64,000 bases of DNA. It comes from Paenibacillus albiflavus (GTDB taxonomy: Bacteria > Bacillota > Bacilli > Paenibacillales > NBRC-103111). Location of the stretch: assembly GCF_004344915.1 (NCBI RefSeq), contig NZ_SKFG01000013.1, forward strand, positions 1-64,000, read 5' to 3'. Shown in pieces: positions 34,889 to 42,501 of the stretch. The notes beneath the pieces were generated by a model, which saw nothing but the letters and a program-made list of their open reading frames with translations, was not told the origin of the DNA and searched no databases. A program made the position numbers and the translations under genes. The first letter of the stretch is position 1, and the number at the start of each line of letters is the position of its first letter.

Positions 34889-35698
34889 TTATGGAATCTG
34901 GGATTTGGCCTTCATTATGATCGTGTTAATTTGTTTTTCAGACTGATGGATCGCTTGCTTATGATTATTCATTGTACGATCAAGCGAGACGAGACTCGCT
35001 AATGAATCAGAAGTCGCTTGTGGAGTACCTTTCTTCACTACTTGCAGAAAGCTGCTCCATTTCTCACCAACTTGCTTATTAAGATCGCTTATAGCGGTCT
35101 TTTTTGTTTTGATTTGGGCTTTGATCGGATCGATACCCGCAATCGTATCTCGAATAGATTGAACTTTCTTGGCAGTTTCCTCTTTAGTTGATTTAAGCGA
35201 TTTCTCTTTAACACTGATGTCAGCTTTAACAATTTGAGTAGTAATCTGCACACTGTCGATTTGCATTTGAATCAGTGCTGCTAAACTTTTATCTTTTTGC
35301 TTATTGGCAGCGGTGAGCTGCTCTTTGAGTGCTTTACCTAGAGTGGTTAATGGTTGGAGTTTGGTCTTTGCTTGATCTACTTGAGCTTGCAGCTTGGTTA
35401 TCTTATCTGCATTAATCAGCTTTATCTGTTTCTTAACGGTGGATAAATCCTCATTATTATTGCTATTTAATTTGCGAGTAAGGTCATCCCATTTCTCATT
35501 ATCTTTTTGGATAGACATGAGATCATCGAAGTTAGTGGTGATCGTCTTAGCCAGCTTGGTATCTGCGGATTCAATCATTTTGGTAAGTGCAGATTTGGTT
35601 GTGTTCGATACTTCAATCTTTGCGGCTGATACGGTTGAGGTAATCATGAGCATGGAGATGATTGTACTGAGGATAATCAGGAATCGAGCTTTTGTCAT
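34889..35698 (-). CDS. Secreted coiled-coil protein of unknown function
   Basis: About 269 residues. A signal peptide (MTKARFLIILSTIISMLMIT, cleavage near VSA-A) is followed by a Lys/Gln-rich helical protein with heptad-like stretches and no cysteines. I do not recognise a family. ATG 35698 has GGGAGG eight bases upstream; TTG 35701 also begins the frame. The mature protein is probably an extended extracellular or wall-associated coiled coil. Its leader carries an intrinsic-terminator-like hairpin (35743-35793). It is divergent from the locus encoding SecA2, so export by SecA2 is a possible but unproven link. Confidence 0.78.
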   Translation of the reverse strand: MTKARFLIILSTIISMLMITSTVSAAKIEVSNTTKSALTKMIESADTKLAKTITTNFDDLMSIQKDNEKWDDLTRKLNSNNNEDLSTVKKQIKLINADKITKLQAQVDQAKTKLQPLTTLGKALKEQLTAANKQKDKSLAALIQMQIDSVQITTQIVKADISVKEKSLKSTKEETAKKVQSIRDTIAGIDPIKAQIKTKKTAISDLNKQVGEKWSSFLQVVKKGTPQATSDSLASLVSLDRTMNNHKQAIHQSEKQINTIIMKAKSQIP

Positions 35699-35742
35699 CA
35701 AATAGACCTCCCATTCTTATTGAAAAAGTGTATAGCGACGCC

Positions 35743-35793
35743 AAAAAAGCACCTGCAACCAAGGTATCCATTTACCTTAATTACGAGGTGCTT
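35743..35793 (-). promoter_or_regulatory. Terminator-like leader hairpin of the secreted coiled-coil gene
   Basis: Read on the minus strand, AAGCACCT (35793-35786) pairs with AGGTGCTT (35754-35747) and is followed by TTTT; an inner stem AAGGTA/TACCTT (35778-35773 and 35766-35761) nests in the loop, and TAGCG/CGCTA arms (35733-35737, 35802-35806) can close the whole. It lies about 45 bp before the start codon, where it would act as an attenuator. No known riboswitch class is recognised. Confidence 0.55.
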
Positions 35794-35945
35794 CCATCGT
35801 ACGCTATTTGTGATGCTTTATTGGTATCAATATATCGCACTCATTTATGGAAGTCAAGCTTTTCCTTTATACAAAGAAACTGGAAATAAACGTCCAGATT
35901 TTGGTACAATAGGTTCAATCATTTAAGAGAAGGAAGGGAATAAAT

Positions 35946-36488
35946 ATGGTGATAGGGATCAGTCTGCTTATGCTTCTTTTCTGTCTGCCTTTATTTCCTT
36001 ATCGCTTCTTATATAACTTCCAATTGGATCGTACCCATACGCCTATTTGCTATTTATTATTAATGGAGAATACTGCGACTCTCCTAATGTGTACTCTCGT
36101 ATATTCAATCATTGATGGGGGCGTATGGATTCAAATTTCAAACCATGCGATCCAGTCACTAGATATTTTATATGAATTAGGTCTAATCCTTACCATCTTA
36201 TATCAAATGATCAAGGAACCTGAAACTCTTCTGTGGACATCAGCTAATGATTCATTATTGACTGTTATGGACCAAGAGGAGGATTTGCTATGGAAACCTA
36301 TCGATCTACAAAGCTTCTCGAACGGATGCATGAGAGGCTTGTTAAGCATAAACTTAAAGCTTATGAAGCAAGGCTTAGCCAAATTAAACAAATTCGATTG
36401 GAGGAATTGTCTGATCGAGAGCTACAAGAGAGTTCACTACACTTACGACAAGAAGCTCTTCAAGGGAGAGTGCTTGATGATTTGTTAG
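35946..36488 (+). CDS. Small membrane protein overlapping secA2
   Basis: An open frame of 180 residues with GGAAGGGAA before the ATG. The first 115 residues look like a real membrane protein: hydrophobic segments near 2-20, 33-58 and 72-90. The last about 65 residues are read from the 5' end of secA2 in another frame (199-bp overlap) and look less natural (basic, no clear fold), so the gene may have lost its own stop. No family is recognised. Its place just before secA2 suggests co-transcription and perhaps a role in accessory secretion. Confidence 0.5.
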   Translation: MVIGISLLMLLFCLPLFPYRFLYNFQLDRTHTPICYLLLMENTATLLMCTLVYSIIDGGVWIQISNHAIQSLDILYELGLILTILYQMIKEPETLLWTSANDSLLTVMDQEEDLLWKPIDLQSFSNGCMRGLLSINLKLMKQGLAKLNKFDWRNCLIESYKRVHYTYDKKLFKGECLMIC

Positions 36489-38590
36489 TGGAAGCTTATG
36501 CAATAGGGATTGAAGCGTTCTGGCGCATTAAGCGTATTCGCCTATACGATGTACAGATCATCGCTGGGATAGCCCTGCATGAAGGCAAGCTGATCGAGAT
36601 GCAGACAGGCGAAGGAAAGACATTCGCTGCAGTATTGCCTGCATACTTAAACGCACTGACTGGTAAGGGAGTGCATGTGCTTACTTTTAATGATTATTTG
36701 GCTCGGCGCGATTGTGAATGGTTATCTCCCCTATTTGAATTTCTAGGGTTGTCGGTTGGTTATATTCAAGAGCGGATGAGCTTGCAAGATCGACAGGTGG
36801 CATATGCTGTGGATATTACCTATTCAACGGCTAAGCAAGCAGGCTTTGATTATTTGAAGGATTCCATATGCTATGAGGTCAGTTCGCTTGTGCAGAGACC
36901 TTTTCATTATGCAATCGTGGATGAGGCGGATTCGATTTTATTGGATGAAGCACGAATTCCACTCGTGATTGCAGGTGAAGAAGCGGCTGATCATCATGTG
37001 AATTGGCGTACATTGTCCGATGTCGTGCAGCAGTACTTAAGAGAAGGGATCGATTATGAAACCGATGAGTACAAGCGCAACGTCTACTTTACGGAGAGTG
37101 GAATGGATCTTGTTGAAGCGATTCTTCATTGTGGCAACCTGTATGATGAAGAGAATGCCGAATTGCTTGCCGCGCTTCATACCGTTCTACATGCAGAGGC
37201 ATTATTGCAGAGGGACGTCGATTACATCGTGTCAGATGGCCAAATCTTGCTCGTAGATGAGTTCACAGGCCGAGTTGCGGATAAACGACATTATCCAGAC
37301 GGTATTCACGAAGCCGTTGAGGCGAAAGAAGGAATTCTATCACGGGGCAAAGGTACAATTCTTAGTTCGATTACACTTCAACATCTAATGAGTCAATACG
37401 CAAAGCTGTCTGGCATGACAGCAACTGCGAAAGCGGCGGAAGATGAATTTAGACAAACCTATTGCCTGGAAGTGGTAATCATTCCACCCAATAAACCCTG
37501 TAGAAGAAGAGATCATCCTCATCTAATCTATACTCATCAAAAGGCCAAATATCAAGCTATGCTTGCAGACATTGTAGATGTTCATCGTACAGGTCGACCG
37601 ATCCTTATCGGAACGTCAAGTGTTGAGGAATCGGATCAGCTTGCGAATCAGCTCAAGTTGTTAGGTGTCGCATGTTCTGTTCTGAATGCAAGAAATGATG
37701 AGATGGAAGCGGCTATTATTGCATGCGCAGGACAGTATGGTGCCGTTACTGTGTCTACGAACATGGCAGGCCGTGGAGTCGATATTGCTTTAGGTGGAGG
37801 GAATGCGGAGGAATATGCGGCAGTTGCTAAGCTTGGAGGCTTATATGTAATGGGTACCTCGTTACATGAGAGTATTCGGATCGATCATCAACTGCGAGGG
37901 CGTGCAGGCAGACAAGGAGATCCAGGGAGCACAAGATTTTATGTAAGCTTAGAAGATGAGCTTATACAACGATATGGCATTTATCATGTAATCCCCGAAG
38001 AATACGAATATTTAAGGCAGGATGAACCACTTAAAGATCCTGTCATTCATAAGGCTATTGCGCACATTCAACGTGTGATGGTCGGCCAGCATCAAGAAAT
38101 TCGAGCCACCTTAAATAAATATTCAGATATTGTAGAGGAACAGCGGCAACTTCTATGTACAAGAAGATATCAAATTCTTACTGATCAATTGCAACTAAAC
38201 TTTTTGGCCAATCGGATGCCGGATAAGTATCAACAAGTCTGTACACGATATGGGGAGCTGTCTGCTAAGAAACTAGAGAAGCGCATAACGTTGTTAGCTA
38301 TGGATCGCTGCTTCGCTGATTATTTAGATTATATGGCTTATGTAAAGGAAGGCATTCATCTTGAAAGTATCAGTAACAAGAATCCACTTGATGAATTTCA
38401 TCGCCAGATCATTACCTATTACGAACAGTTATCCTCTCGGATAGAAGACCGCATTCTTAGTGGTTTTCAAGCATTTGAGTTAACGAATGAGGAGATGGAT
38501 TTAAATCAGGAAGAACTCAGAGTTCCATCAGCGACATGGACGTATATGATTAATGATCAATTTTTTTCAAACCGAATCAACCTTTTTTGA
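36290..38590 (+). CDS. secA2: SecA2-type preprotein translocase ATPase
   Basis: A 766-residue SecA-family motor. It has Walker A MQTGEGKTFAA (about 103-113), NDYLARRD, DEAD-type motif VDEADSILLDEA (about 210), the preprotein-binding domain with DEFTGRVADKRHYPDG, and helicase motif region TNMAGRGVDIALGG and LRGRAGRQGDPGSTRFYVS. It is shorter than housekeeping SecA (about 840 residues) and lacks the C-terminal zinc-binding tail, the usual form of SecA2. SecA2 exports a small set of proteins, often glycoproteins or wall proteins; no secY2 is seen here. GAGGAGG precedes the ATG. Confidence 0.9.
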   Translation: METYRSTKLLERMHERLVKHKLKAYEARLSQIKQIRLEELSDRELQESSLHLRQEALQGRVLDDLLVEAYAIGIEAFWRIKRIRLYDVQIIAGIALHEGKLIEMQTGEGKTFAAVLPAYLNALTGKGVHVLTFNDYLARRDCEWLSPLFEFLGLSVGYIQERMSLQDRQVAYAVDITYSTAKQAGFDYLKDSICYEVSSLVQRPFHYAIVDEADSILLDEARIPLVIAGEEAADHHVNWRTLSDVVQQYLREGIDYETDEYKRNVYFTESGMDLVEAILHCGNLYDEENAELLAALHTVLHAEALLQRDVDYIVSDGQILLVDEFTGRVADKRHYPDGIHEAVEAKEGILSRGKGTILSSITLQHLMSQYAKLSGMTATAKAAEDEFRQTYCLEVVIIPPNKPCRRRDHPHLIYTHQKAKYQAMLADIVDVHRTGRPILIGTSSVEESDQLANQLKLLGVACSVLNARNDEMEAAIIACAGQYGAVTVSTNMAGRGVDIALGGGNAEEYAAVAKLGGLYVMGTSLHESIRIDHQLRGRAGRQGDPGSTRFYVSLEDELIQRYGIYHVIPEEYEYLRQDEPLKDPVIHKAIAHIQRVMVGQHQEIRATLNKYSDIVEEQRQLLCTRRYQILTDQLQLNFLANRMPDKYQQVCTRYGELSAKKLEKRITLLAMDRCFADYLDYMAYVKEGIHLESISNKNPLDEFHRQIITYYEQLSSRIEDRILSGFQAFELTNEEMDLNQEELRVPSATWTYMINDQFFSNRINLF

Positions 38591-38616
38591 AAATTGTTTG
38601 TCTGAATTGGATAGCT

Positions 38617-38645
38617 TTGACATCCGACATAACGTACTGTAATAT
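38617..38645 (+). promoter_or_regulatory. Strong sigma-A promoter of the hflX leader
   Basis: A perfect TTGACA (38617-38622), 17 bp, TAATAT (38640-38645). The predicted transcription start near 38652 leaves a leader of about 520 nt before hflX. Confidence 0.8.
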
Positions 38646-38676
38646 AGAAGCATATTACAAGAGGAGGCCTTCAGAA

Positions 38677-38721
38677 ATGTACAATAACACTCTTTGCATG
38701 GTTTCAGGACGATTAAGATAA
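38677..38721 (+). CDS. 14-residue leader peptide upstream of hflX
   Basis: An ATG behind GAGGAGG (spacing about 9) opens the frame MYNNTLCMVSGRLR followed by TAA. It lies about 30 nt into the predicted transcript, at the start of a long structured leader that ends in a terminator before hflX. The arrangement matches antibiotic-inducible attenuators, in which a ribosome slowed on a short leader frame lets the downstream gene be read. hflX of Listeria is known to be controlled this way. Translation of this peptide is predicted, not shown. Confidence 0.7.
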   Translation: MYNNTLCMVSGRLR

Positions 38722-38738
38722 TTAGGTTCGAACAAAAC

Positions 38739-39039
38739 GCATCCGTCTTTAAAGACGGTTTAACCGTTTCTTTTGGTTCCATAAGAAACATGTTCGTCCC
38801 TAGGACTGCATAGTCGTATTTCTTATGGGTTTTGTTTGTTATACCTGTTTATTGAATCAAACGTCATGATCCACAATGAGTGAAGGTGTACGGCCTCGCG
38901 GATATTTACTGTCTCTATAGAGACAGTTAGTTTTCTGGTTTCACAACCCAATTGGGTTGTGCTAGTAGCATGCAACTCTTCCTTCTACTAGAGGATGAGC
39001 TGCTCTACTTGTGTACACAAGGATTATTGTGTTTAGAGC
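38739..39039 (+). promoter_or_regulatory. Ladder of perfect palindromes in the hflX leader
   Basis: At least six hairpins follow the leader peptide: CCGTCTTTAAAGACGG (38743-38758), overlapped by the alternative ACGGTT/AACCGT stem; CCATAAGAAA/TTTCTTATGG (38779-38788, 38819-38828); ACTGTCTCTATAGAGACAGT (38908-38927); CACAACCCAATTGGGTTGTG (38942-38961); CTAGTAG/CTACTAG (38962-38968, 38985-38991); and CTTGTGTACACAAG (39008-39021) inside GCTCTA/TAGAGC arms. Several are perfect. Coding potential is low. The block is best explained as a structured regulatory RNA. Confidence 0.75.
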
Positions 39040-39064
39040 TATACGTTTGAAGCAAAATATACAG

Positions 39065-39111
39065 GCATGGACGAACAAAGCCGATTAAGGTGCTGTTATC
39101 CATGCTTTTTT
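39065..39111 (+). terminator. Intrinsic terminator of the hflX leader
   Basis: GCATGGA (39065-39071) and TCCATGC (39099-39105) are followed by TTTTTT (39106-39111). It lies 58 bp before the hflX start and would stop transcripts unless an alternative fold forms upstream. Confidence 0.75.
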
Positions 39112-39169
39112 CTGTATTATAAATGCGTTATCGGAATTGGTTTGATATACGAAAGGTCGGGATTAATTA

Positions 39170-40438
39170 ATGGAACAAACGCAGAAGGCGATATTAGTTG
39201 GTGTAAATTTAAATAATCAAAGCGATTATGAATTCGATTATTCGATGGAAGAGCTATCAAATTTGACAGAAGCCTGCGACGTCGAGGTCGTGGGTCAGAT
39301 CACGCAGAACTTGCAGAAGGTCAATAGCTCCCATTATATTGGAACAGGAAAAATTCAAGAGGTAGCAGCGCTGCTTGAGGAACGCGAAGGGAATATCGTT
39401 ATTTTCAATGATGAGCTGTCACCTTCCCAAATTCGCAATTTAGAAGCTGATCTTGATTGTAAGGTGATTGATCGTACCATACTTATTCTGGATATTTTTG
39501 CGTCGCGGGCTAAGACGCGTGAAGCGCAACTGCAGGTTGAAGTTGCACAGCTTCAATATATGCTGCCCCGTCTAGTCGGTTTACGTGAATCATTGGGAAG
39601 ACAGGGTGGTGGTGGTGTTGGCACAAAGAACAAGGGTGTCGGGGAGACGAAGCTGGAGCTGGACCGCCGCAGAATCGAAGAAAAGATCAGCATACTGAGC
39701 AAAGAGTTGGAGGCACTTGTCGCTCATCGTCAGACACAACGTAAGAAACGGAAGAAGAATGAAGTATCTGTGGTTTCACTCGTAGGATATACGAATGCGG
39801 GAAAATCCACGATTATGAATGCGATGGTGGAAAGGCATAGTCAGACAGAGGCTAAACAGGTTTTTGAAAAGGATATGCTGTTTGCAACATTGGAAACCTC
39901 CGTACGTAGCATCGAGCTGCCGGATAATAAATCATTCCTGCTCACAGATACTGTAGGCTTTGTAAGCAAGCTTCCGCATCATCTAGTGAAGGCATTCCGT
40001 TCTACGCTTGAAGAAGTAGCAGAAGCAGATTTGCTTATTCATGTTGTGGATTATTCGAATCCAAATTATAAGCAGCTTATTCAGATTACGCAGGATACGC
40101 TGAAGGATATTGGTATTGAGAATATCCCAACGATCTATGCATACAACAAGGCGGATTTGGTTGAAATTGAGATTCCTTCTTTGCAGGGGGAGACGGTCTA
40201 TCTTTCGGCAAAGCAAAGAATTGGGATTGATGAGCTTATCGAATTGATCCGCAAACATATTTTCAAAGATTATGTGCAGTGTAAAATGTTAATTCCGTAC
40301 GATGAGGGCGGGCTCGTATCTTATTTTAATGATCACGCTAAAATCCTATCTACAGACTATGAGAATGAAGGTACAATGCTGACACTCGAGTGTAAACGAA
40401 GCGATATGGAGAAATATCAGAAATTTGTTTTGGAATAA
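39170..40438 (+). CDS. hflX: GTPase HflX (ribosome-splitting factor)
   Basis: A 422-residue GTPase. The N-terminal HflX domain contains HYIGTGKIQEVAALLEE and the glycine-rich GRQGGGGVGTKNKGVGETKLE linker region; the G domain has G1 GYTNAGKST (about 206-214), G3 DTVGFVSKLP and G4 YNKADL. HflX binds the 50S E site and splits stalled or stressed 70S ribosomes, giving tolerance to heat and to some ribosome-targeting antibiotics. The weak ribosome binding site (GAAAGGTCGGG) and long structured leader suggest tight conditional expression. A terminator follows 17 bp after the stop. Confidence 0.95.
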   Translation: MEQTQKAILVGVNLNNQSDYEFDYSMEELSNLTEACDVEVVGQITQNLQKVNSSHYIGTGKIQEVAALLEEREGNIVIFNDELSPSQIRNLEADLDCKVIDRTILILDIFASRAKTREAQLQVEVAQLQYMLPRLVGLRESLGRQGGGGVGTKNKGVGETKLELDRRRIEEKISILSKELEALVAHRQTQRKKRKKNEVSVVSLVGYTNAGKSTIMNAMVERHSQTEAKQVFEKDMLFATLETSVRSIELPDNKSFLLTDTVGFVSKLPHHLVKAFRSTLEEVAEADLLIHVVDYSNPNYKQLIQITQDTLKDIGIENIPTIYAYNKADLVEIEIPSLQGETVYLSAKQRIGIDELIELIRKHIFKDYVQCKMLIPYDEGGLVSYFNDHAKILSTDYENEGTMLTLECKRSDMEKYQKFVLE

Positions 40439-40454
40439 TTTAAGATATAACATT

Positions 40455-40478
40455 AAACCACCTCATCTGAGGTGGTTT
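40455..40478. terminator. Bidirectional terminator after hflX
   Basis: An 11-bp perfect stem, AAACCACCTCA and TGAGGTGGTTT, with a 2-nt loop, between convergent genes. Confidence 0.8.
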
Positions 40479-40493
40479 ATGTATGAAATCCTG

Positions 40494-40916
40494 CTATAAC
40501 TGTCCGTATACACTACCCGTGATGACAGATGCAAGCTCTGCTTTTTGCGCTTCATAGACCTCAGCTGTTATGCTGCCGCTTGCAAGTCGCTGATCTAACT
40601 GCTCAGTCATTTGTGAAGTTTGAAGTTTAATCACTTGCTCAATATCTGCCTCATGATCAGATGCAATATCGGCTAATGTTTGACCGTTGCTAAGAGCACT
40701 GTACATTTCTTCATCAGAGGATAAACCAAGTATCTGAAGTAATGGATCTTTAGCAACAATATGATCCGCTTGTCCATTCTCATCACGCTGATTTGTGACA
40801 CTATCGGTTTGATCAGTTGAAGATAATGTATTTATATTTTCATTGTTCCATAATGCTGCACTTAGTGCGATAGTAAATGCCATCGTTCCTACCATAAACA
40901 TTCTTCTAGGGCTCAT
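40494..40916 (-). CDS. Membrane-anchored or secreted small protein with DUF2680-like repeat
   Basis: About 140 residues. A short basic N-terminus and one hydrophobic segment (about 5-24) are followed by an acidic linker and a helical C-terminal domain, ILGLSSDEEMYSALSNGQTL and then LDQRLASGSITAEVYEAQKA. This pattern resembles the YckD/DUF2680 kind of helical unit found in exported Bacillales proteins. The frame can begin at GTG 40928, but that codon falls within the AGGAG site; ATG 40916 is better. Function unknown. Confidence 0.7.
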   Translation of the reverse strand: MSPRRMFMVGTMAFTIALSAALWNNENINTLSSTDQTDSVTNQRDENGQADHIVAKDPLLQILGLSSDEEMYSALSNGQTLADIASDHEADIEQVIKLQTSQMTEQLDQRLASGSITAEVYEAQKAELASVITGSVYGQL

Positions 40917-41139
40917 TCGAATATTCACTCCTATGTGATAAAATTTATAATATTACGCAGAGGATTCATATATAATAGTAATACGTAACAGTAATGATTA
41001 TGTTTCAGCTTCCATAACACCATTGTAAAGAACAAATCATAAAATAAGCTTAAAAATAAGATAAAATAGGTTAAAATTATATGTAATTGGGTATGCTTAT
41101 TGGATGCCAGGTAGAGAAAAAATACAATTTATAGATCAC

Positions 41140-41168
41140 TTGCGCATCTGAATTAACTATGCTACAAT
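41140..41168 (+). promoter_or_regulatory. Sigma-A promoter of the cold-shock gene
   Basis: TTGCGC (41140-41145), 17 bp, TACAAT (41163-41168). The rest of the 40917-41139 gap is AT-rich, and I see no gene in it. Confidence 0.6.
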
Positions 41169-41193
41169 GTAATCAATGTAACAAAGAAACCTT

Positions 41194-41252
41194 AACTCAC
41201 GTGTTGGAAAGGGTGTCATTTGTACAATGATAGCTTTTCCAATATGTGAGTT
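41194..41252 (+). promoter_or_regulatory. Long hairpin in the cold-shock mRNA leader
   Basis: AACTCAC (41194-41200) pairs with GTGAGTT (41246-41252), TTGGAAA (41204-41210) with TTTCCAA (41236-41242), and TCATT with AATGA at the tip. TTTATT follows. The structure fills the 5' leader between promoter and ribosome binding site and may be a temperature-sensitive fold or an attenuator. Confidence 0.65.
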
Positions 41253-41307
41253 TTATTGATTTACAATAAAAAGTCCATGTTAATTTAATTTTTGGAGGTT
41301 TTTCATA

Positions 41308-41508
41308 ATGGAAACAGGTACAGTTAAATGGTTTAACGCAGAAAAAGGTTTTGGTTTTATCGAAGTTGAAGGTGGAAACGATGTATTCGTACACTTCTCC
41401 GCAATCACTGGCGATGGCTTCAAAACTTTGGACGAAGGCCAACGCGTTGAGTTCAACGTAGTTCAAGGCAACCGTGGTCCACAAGCTGAGAACGTTGTTA
41501 AATTGTAA
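41308..41508 (+). CDS. Cold-shock protein (CspA family)
   Basis: A 66-residue single cold-shock domain with RNP1 KGFGFIEV and RNP2 DVFVHFSAI, the full length of the family. It binds single-stranded RNA and DNA and keeps mRNA unfolded at low temperature or during rapid growth. GGAGG lies 9 bases before the ATG. A structured 130-nt leader precedes it and a strong terminator follows. The codon choice is typical of highly expressed genes. Confidence 0.96.
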   Translation: METGTVKWFNAEKGFGFIEVEGGNDVFVHFSAITGDGFKTLDEGQRVEFNVVQGNRGPQAENVVKL

Positions 41509-41515
41509 TTAACCT

Positions 41516-41547
41516 AAACTGCCTTTAACTTAGTTAAAGGCAGTTTT
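41516..41547 (+). terminator. Terminator of the cold-shock gene
   Basis: AAACTGCCTTTAA (41516-41528) pairs with TTAAAGGCAGTTT (41534-41546), followed by TGTTT. Confidence 0.85.
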
Positions 41548-41573
41548 GTTTAAGAAACGATATTTAACATCCG

Positions 41574-41605
41574 AAGCGTCCCTTCTTTTATTAGAAGGGG
41601 CGCTT
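41574..41605 (+). terminator. Second hairpin before the DUF6953 gene
   Basis: AAGCGTCCCTTCT (41574-41586) pairs with AGAAGGGGCGCTT (41593-41605), one mismatch, followed by TATTTG. It may be a back-up terminator or part of the next gene's leader. Confidence 0.6.
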
Positions 41606-41612
41606 TATTTGA

Positions 41613-41636
41613 TATTATAGAATTTATAACTTTCGT
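41613..41636 (+). repeat. Recurrent motif TATTATAGAATTTATAAC, copy 1
   Basis: The sequence TATTATAGAATTTATAAC followed by TTTCGT precedes the DUF6953 gene. Related copies occur at 51543-51560 and 62804-62826. See the finding on this motif. Confidence 0.55.
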
Positions 41637-41656
41637 CTTGATAAGAGGTGAGAATT

Positions 41657-41893
41657 TTGACCGTTACGGCGCAAGAAGTTGCAGAGTGGATGCTGCAAGA
41701 GCTTAAATCAGCAGGTATTCTTTATCAAAGTAATGCTGTTGATTATATTCGTACCCATTTCGGAGAACAATTTATTTATGTGAATGACAATGGTAATCAG
41801 TCGATCGATAAGGAAGTTAAGAAGCTGTTCAAGAAAATGCATGGCGGCCGTGCTGCTTGGGAAAGAGATGGCTTCTTCTGGGGCTGGAGCTAA
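41657..41893 (+). CDS. Small cytosolic protein, DUF6953-like
   Basis: About 78 residues, rich in aromatic and charged residues, ending GGRAAWERDGFFWGWS. It resembles a small conserved Bacillales family (DUF6953) with no known function. The frame can start at GTG 41648, but AAGAGGTGAG covers that codon and fits TTG 41657 instead. A terminator follows. Confidence 0.7.
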   Translation: MTVTAQEVAEWMLQELKSAGILYQSNAVDYIRTHFGEQFIYVNDNGNQSIDKEVKKLFKKMHGGRAAWERDGFFWGWS

Positions 41894-41927
41894 TAAATCG
41901 ATTATTTTAAACACCCTGATTTCAAAG

Positions 41928-41952
41928 GCACTAGCTCAAGCTGGTGCTTTTT
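41928..41952 (+). terminator. Terminator of the DUF6953 gene
   Basis: GCACTAGCT (41928-41936) pairs with AGCTGGTGC (41939-41947), including one T-G pair, followed by TTTTT. Confidence 0.8.
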
Positions 41953-42041
41953 GACATGCATGTATGGAGGAAAAAGGTTTGGATATGCTTACCACTCTAT
42001 GTTATCCTTAAATAGACACTACATAAGGAGGTGAAGATAGC

Positions 42042-42389
42042 GTGAACTTAAGGCAATCTGGGTTTGTTAAGCTGCTCACATTTATTTTGATCATACTAGC
42101 GATGGTCTTTGCTGTACACACGCCTGGCGTCGAGAAGTTAACGACTGAGACTAACCAGGAAATCAACGTCCAAGAAAATAAAAGATCCATGGCTAGACTA
42201 ACTTCCTCTTCTATTAAGTTGAAACGACTTATAGACAAGATGAGTATGCTGAGCATTCTTGTTTATTTGTATTCCTCAATCTGTTATGTTCTATTAACCT
42301 CAGTATTGTTGTATTACCCTTCCATTGCGCGAATAAAGAAGCGTCTATTATTACGTCCCATTAAGTTTACTTCTCAATACTTAAATTAA
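42042..42389 (+). CDS. Small two-TM membrane protein upstream of khtT
   Basis: A 115-residue protein starting at GTG 42042 behind AAGGAGGTGA, a near-perfect ribosome binding site. Hydrophobic segments lie at about 10-27 and 68-92, with a polar extracytoplasmic or cytoplasmic stretch between them. I do not recognise the family. It lies 112 bp before khtT on the same strand. B. subtilis has a small gene, khtS, ahead of khtT, but I cannot establish homology. Confidence 0.65.
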   Translation: MNLRQSGFVKLLTFILIILAMVFAVHTPGVEKLTTETNQEINVQENKRSMARLTSSSIKLKRLIDKMSMLSILVYLYSSICYVLLTSVLLYYPSIARIKKRLLLRPIKFTSQYLN

Positions 42390-42501
42390 TTTTAAATTAC
42401 GAACCTGTTAAGGTTTATTTAACATGTCAAAATTTATCAATAGATAAGTTTTATTTGTCGTGGGCACAAAGTCTAATATGAAAATTGGAGGCAGTATTTA
42501 C

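Noticed and set aside
35733-35806. Known riboswitch class (cyclic di-GMP, cyclic di-AMP, lysine) in the coiled-coil gene leader
   Set aside because: The conserved core sequences of these classes are absent; only the hairpin geometry is suggestive.
38739-39039. Possible CRISPR array because of many short palindromes
   Set aside because: The palindromes differ in sequence and are irregularly spaced; there is no repeated unit with spacers and no cas gene in the window.
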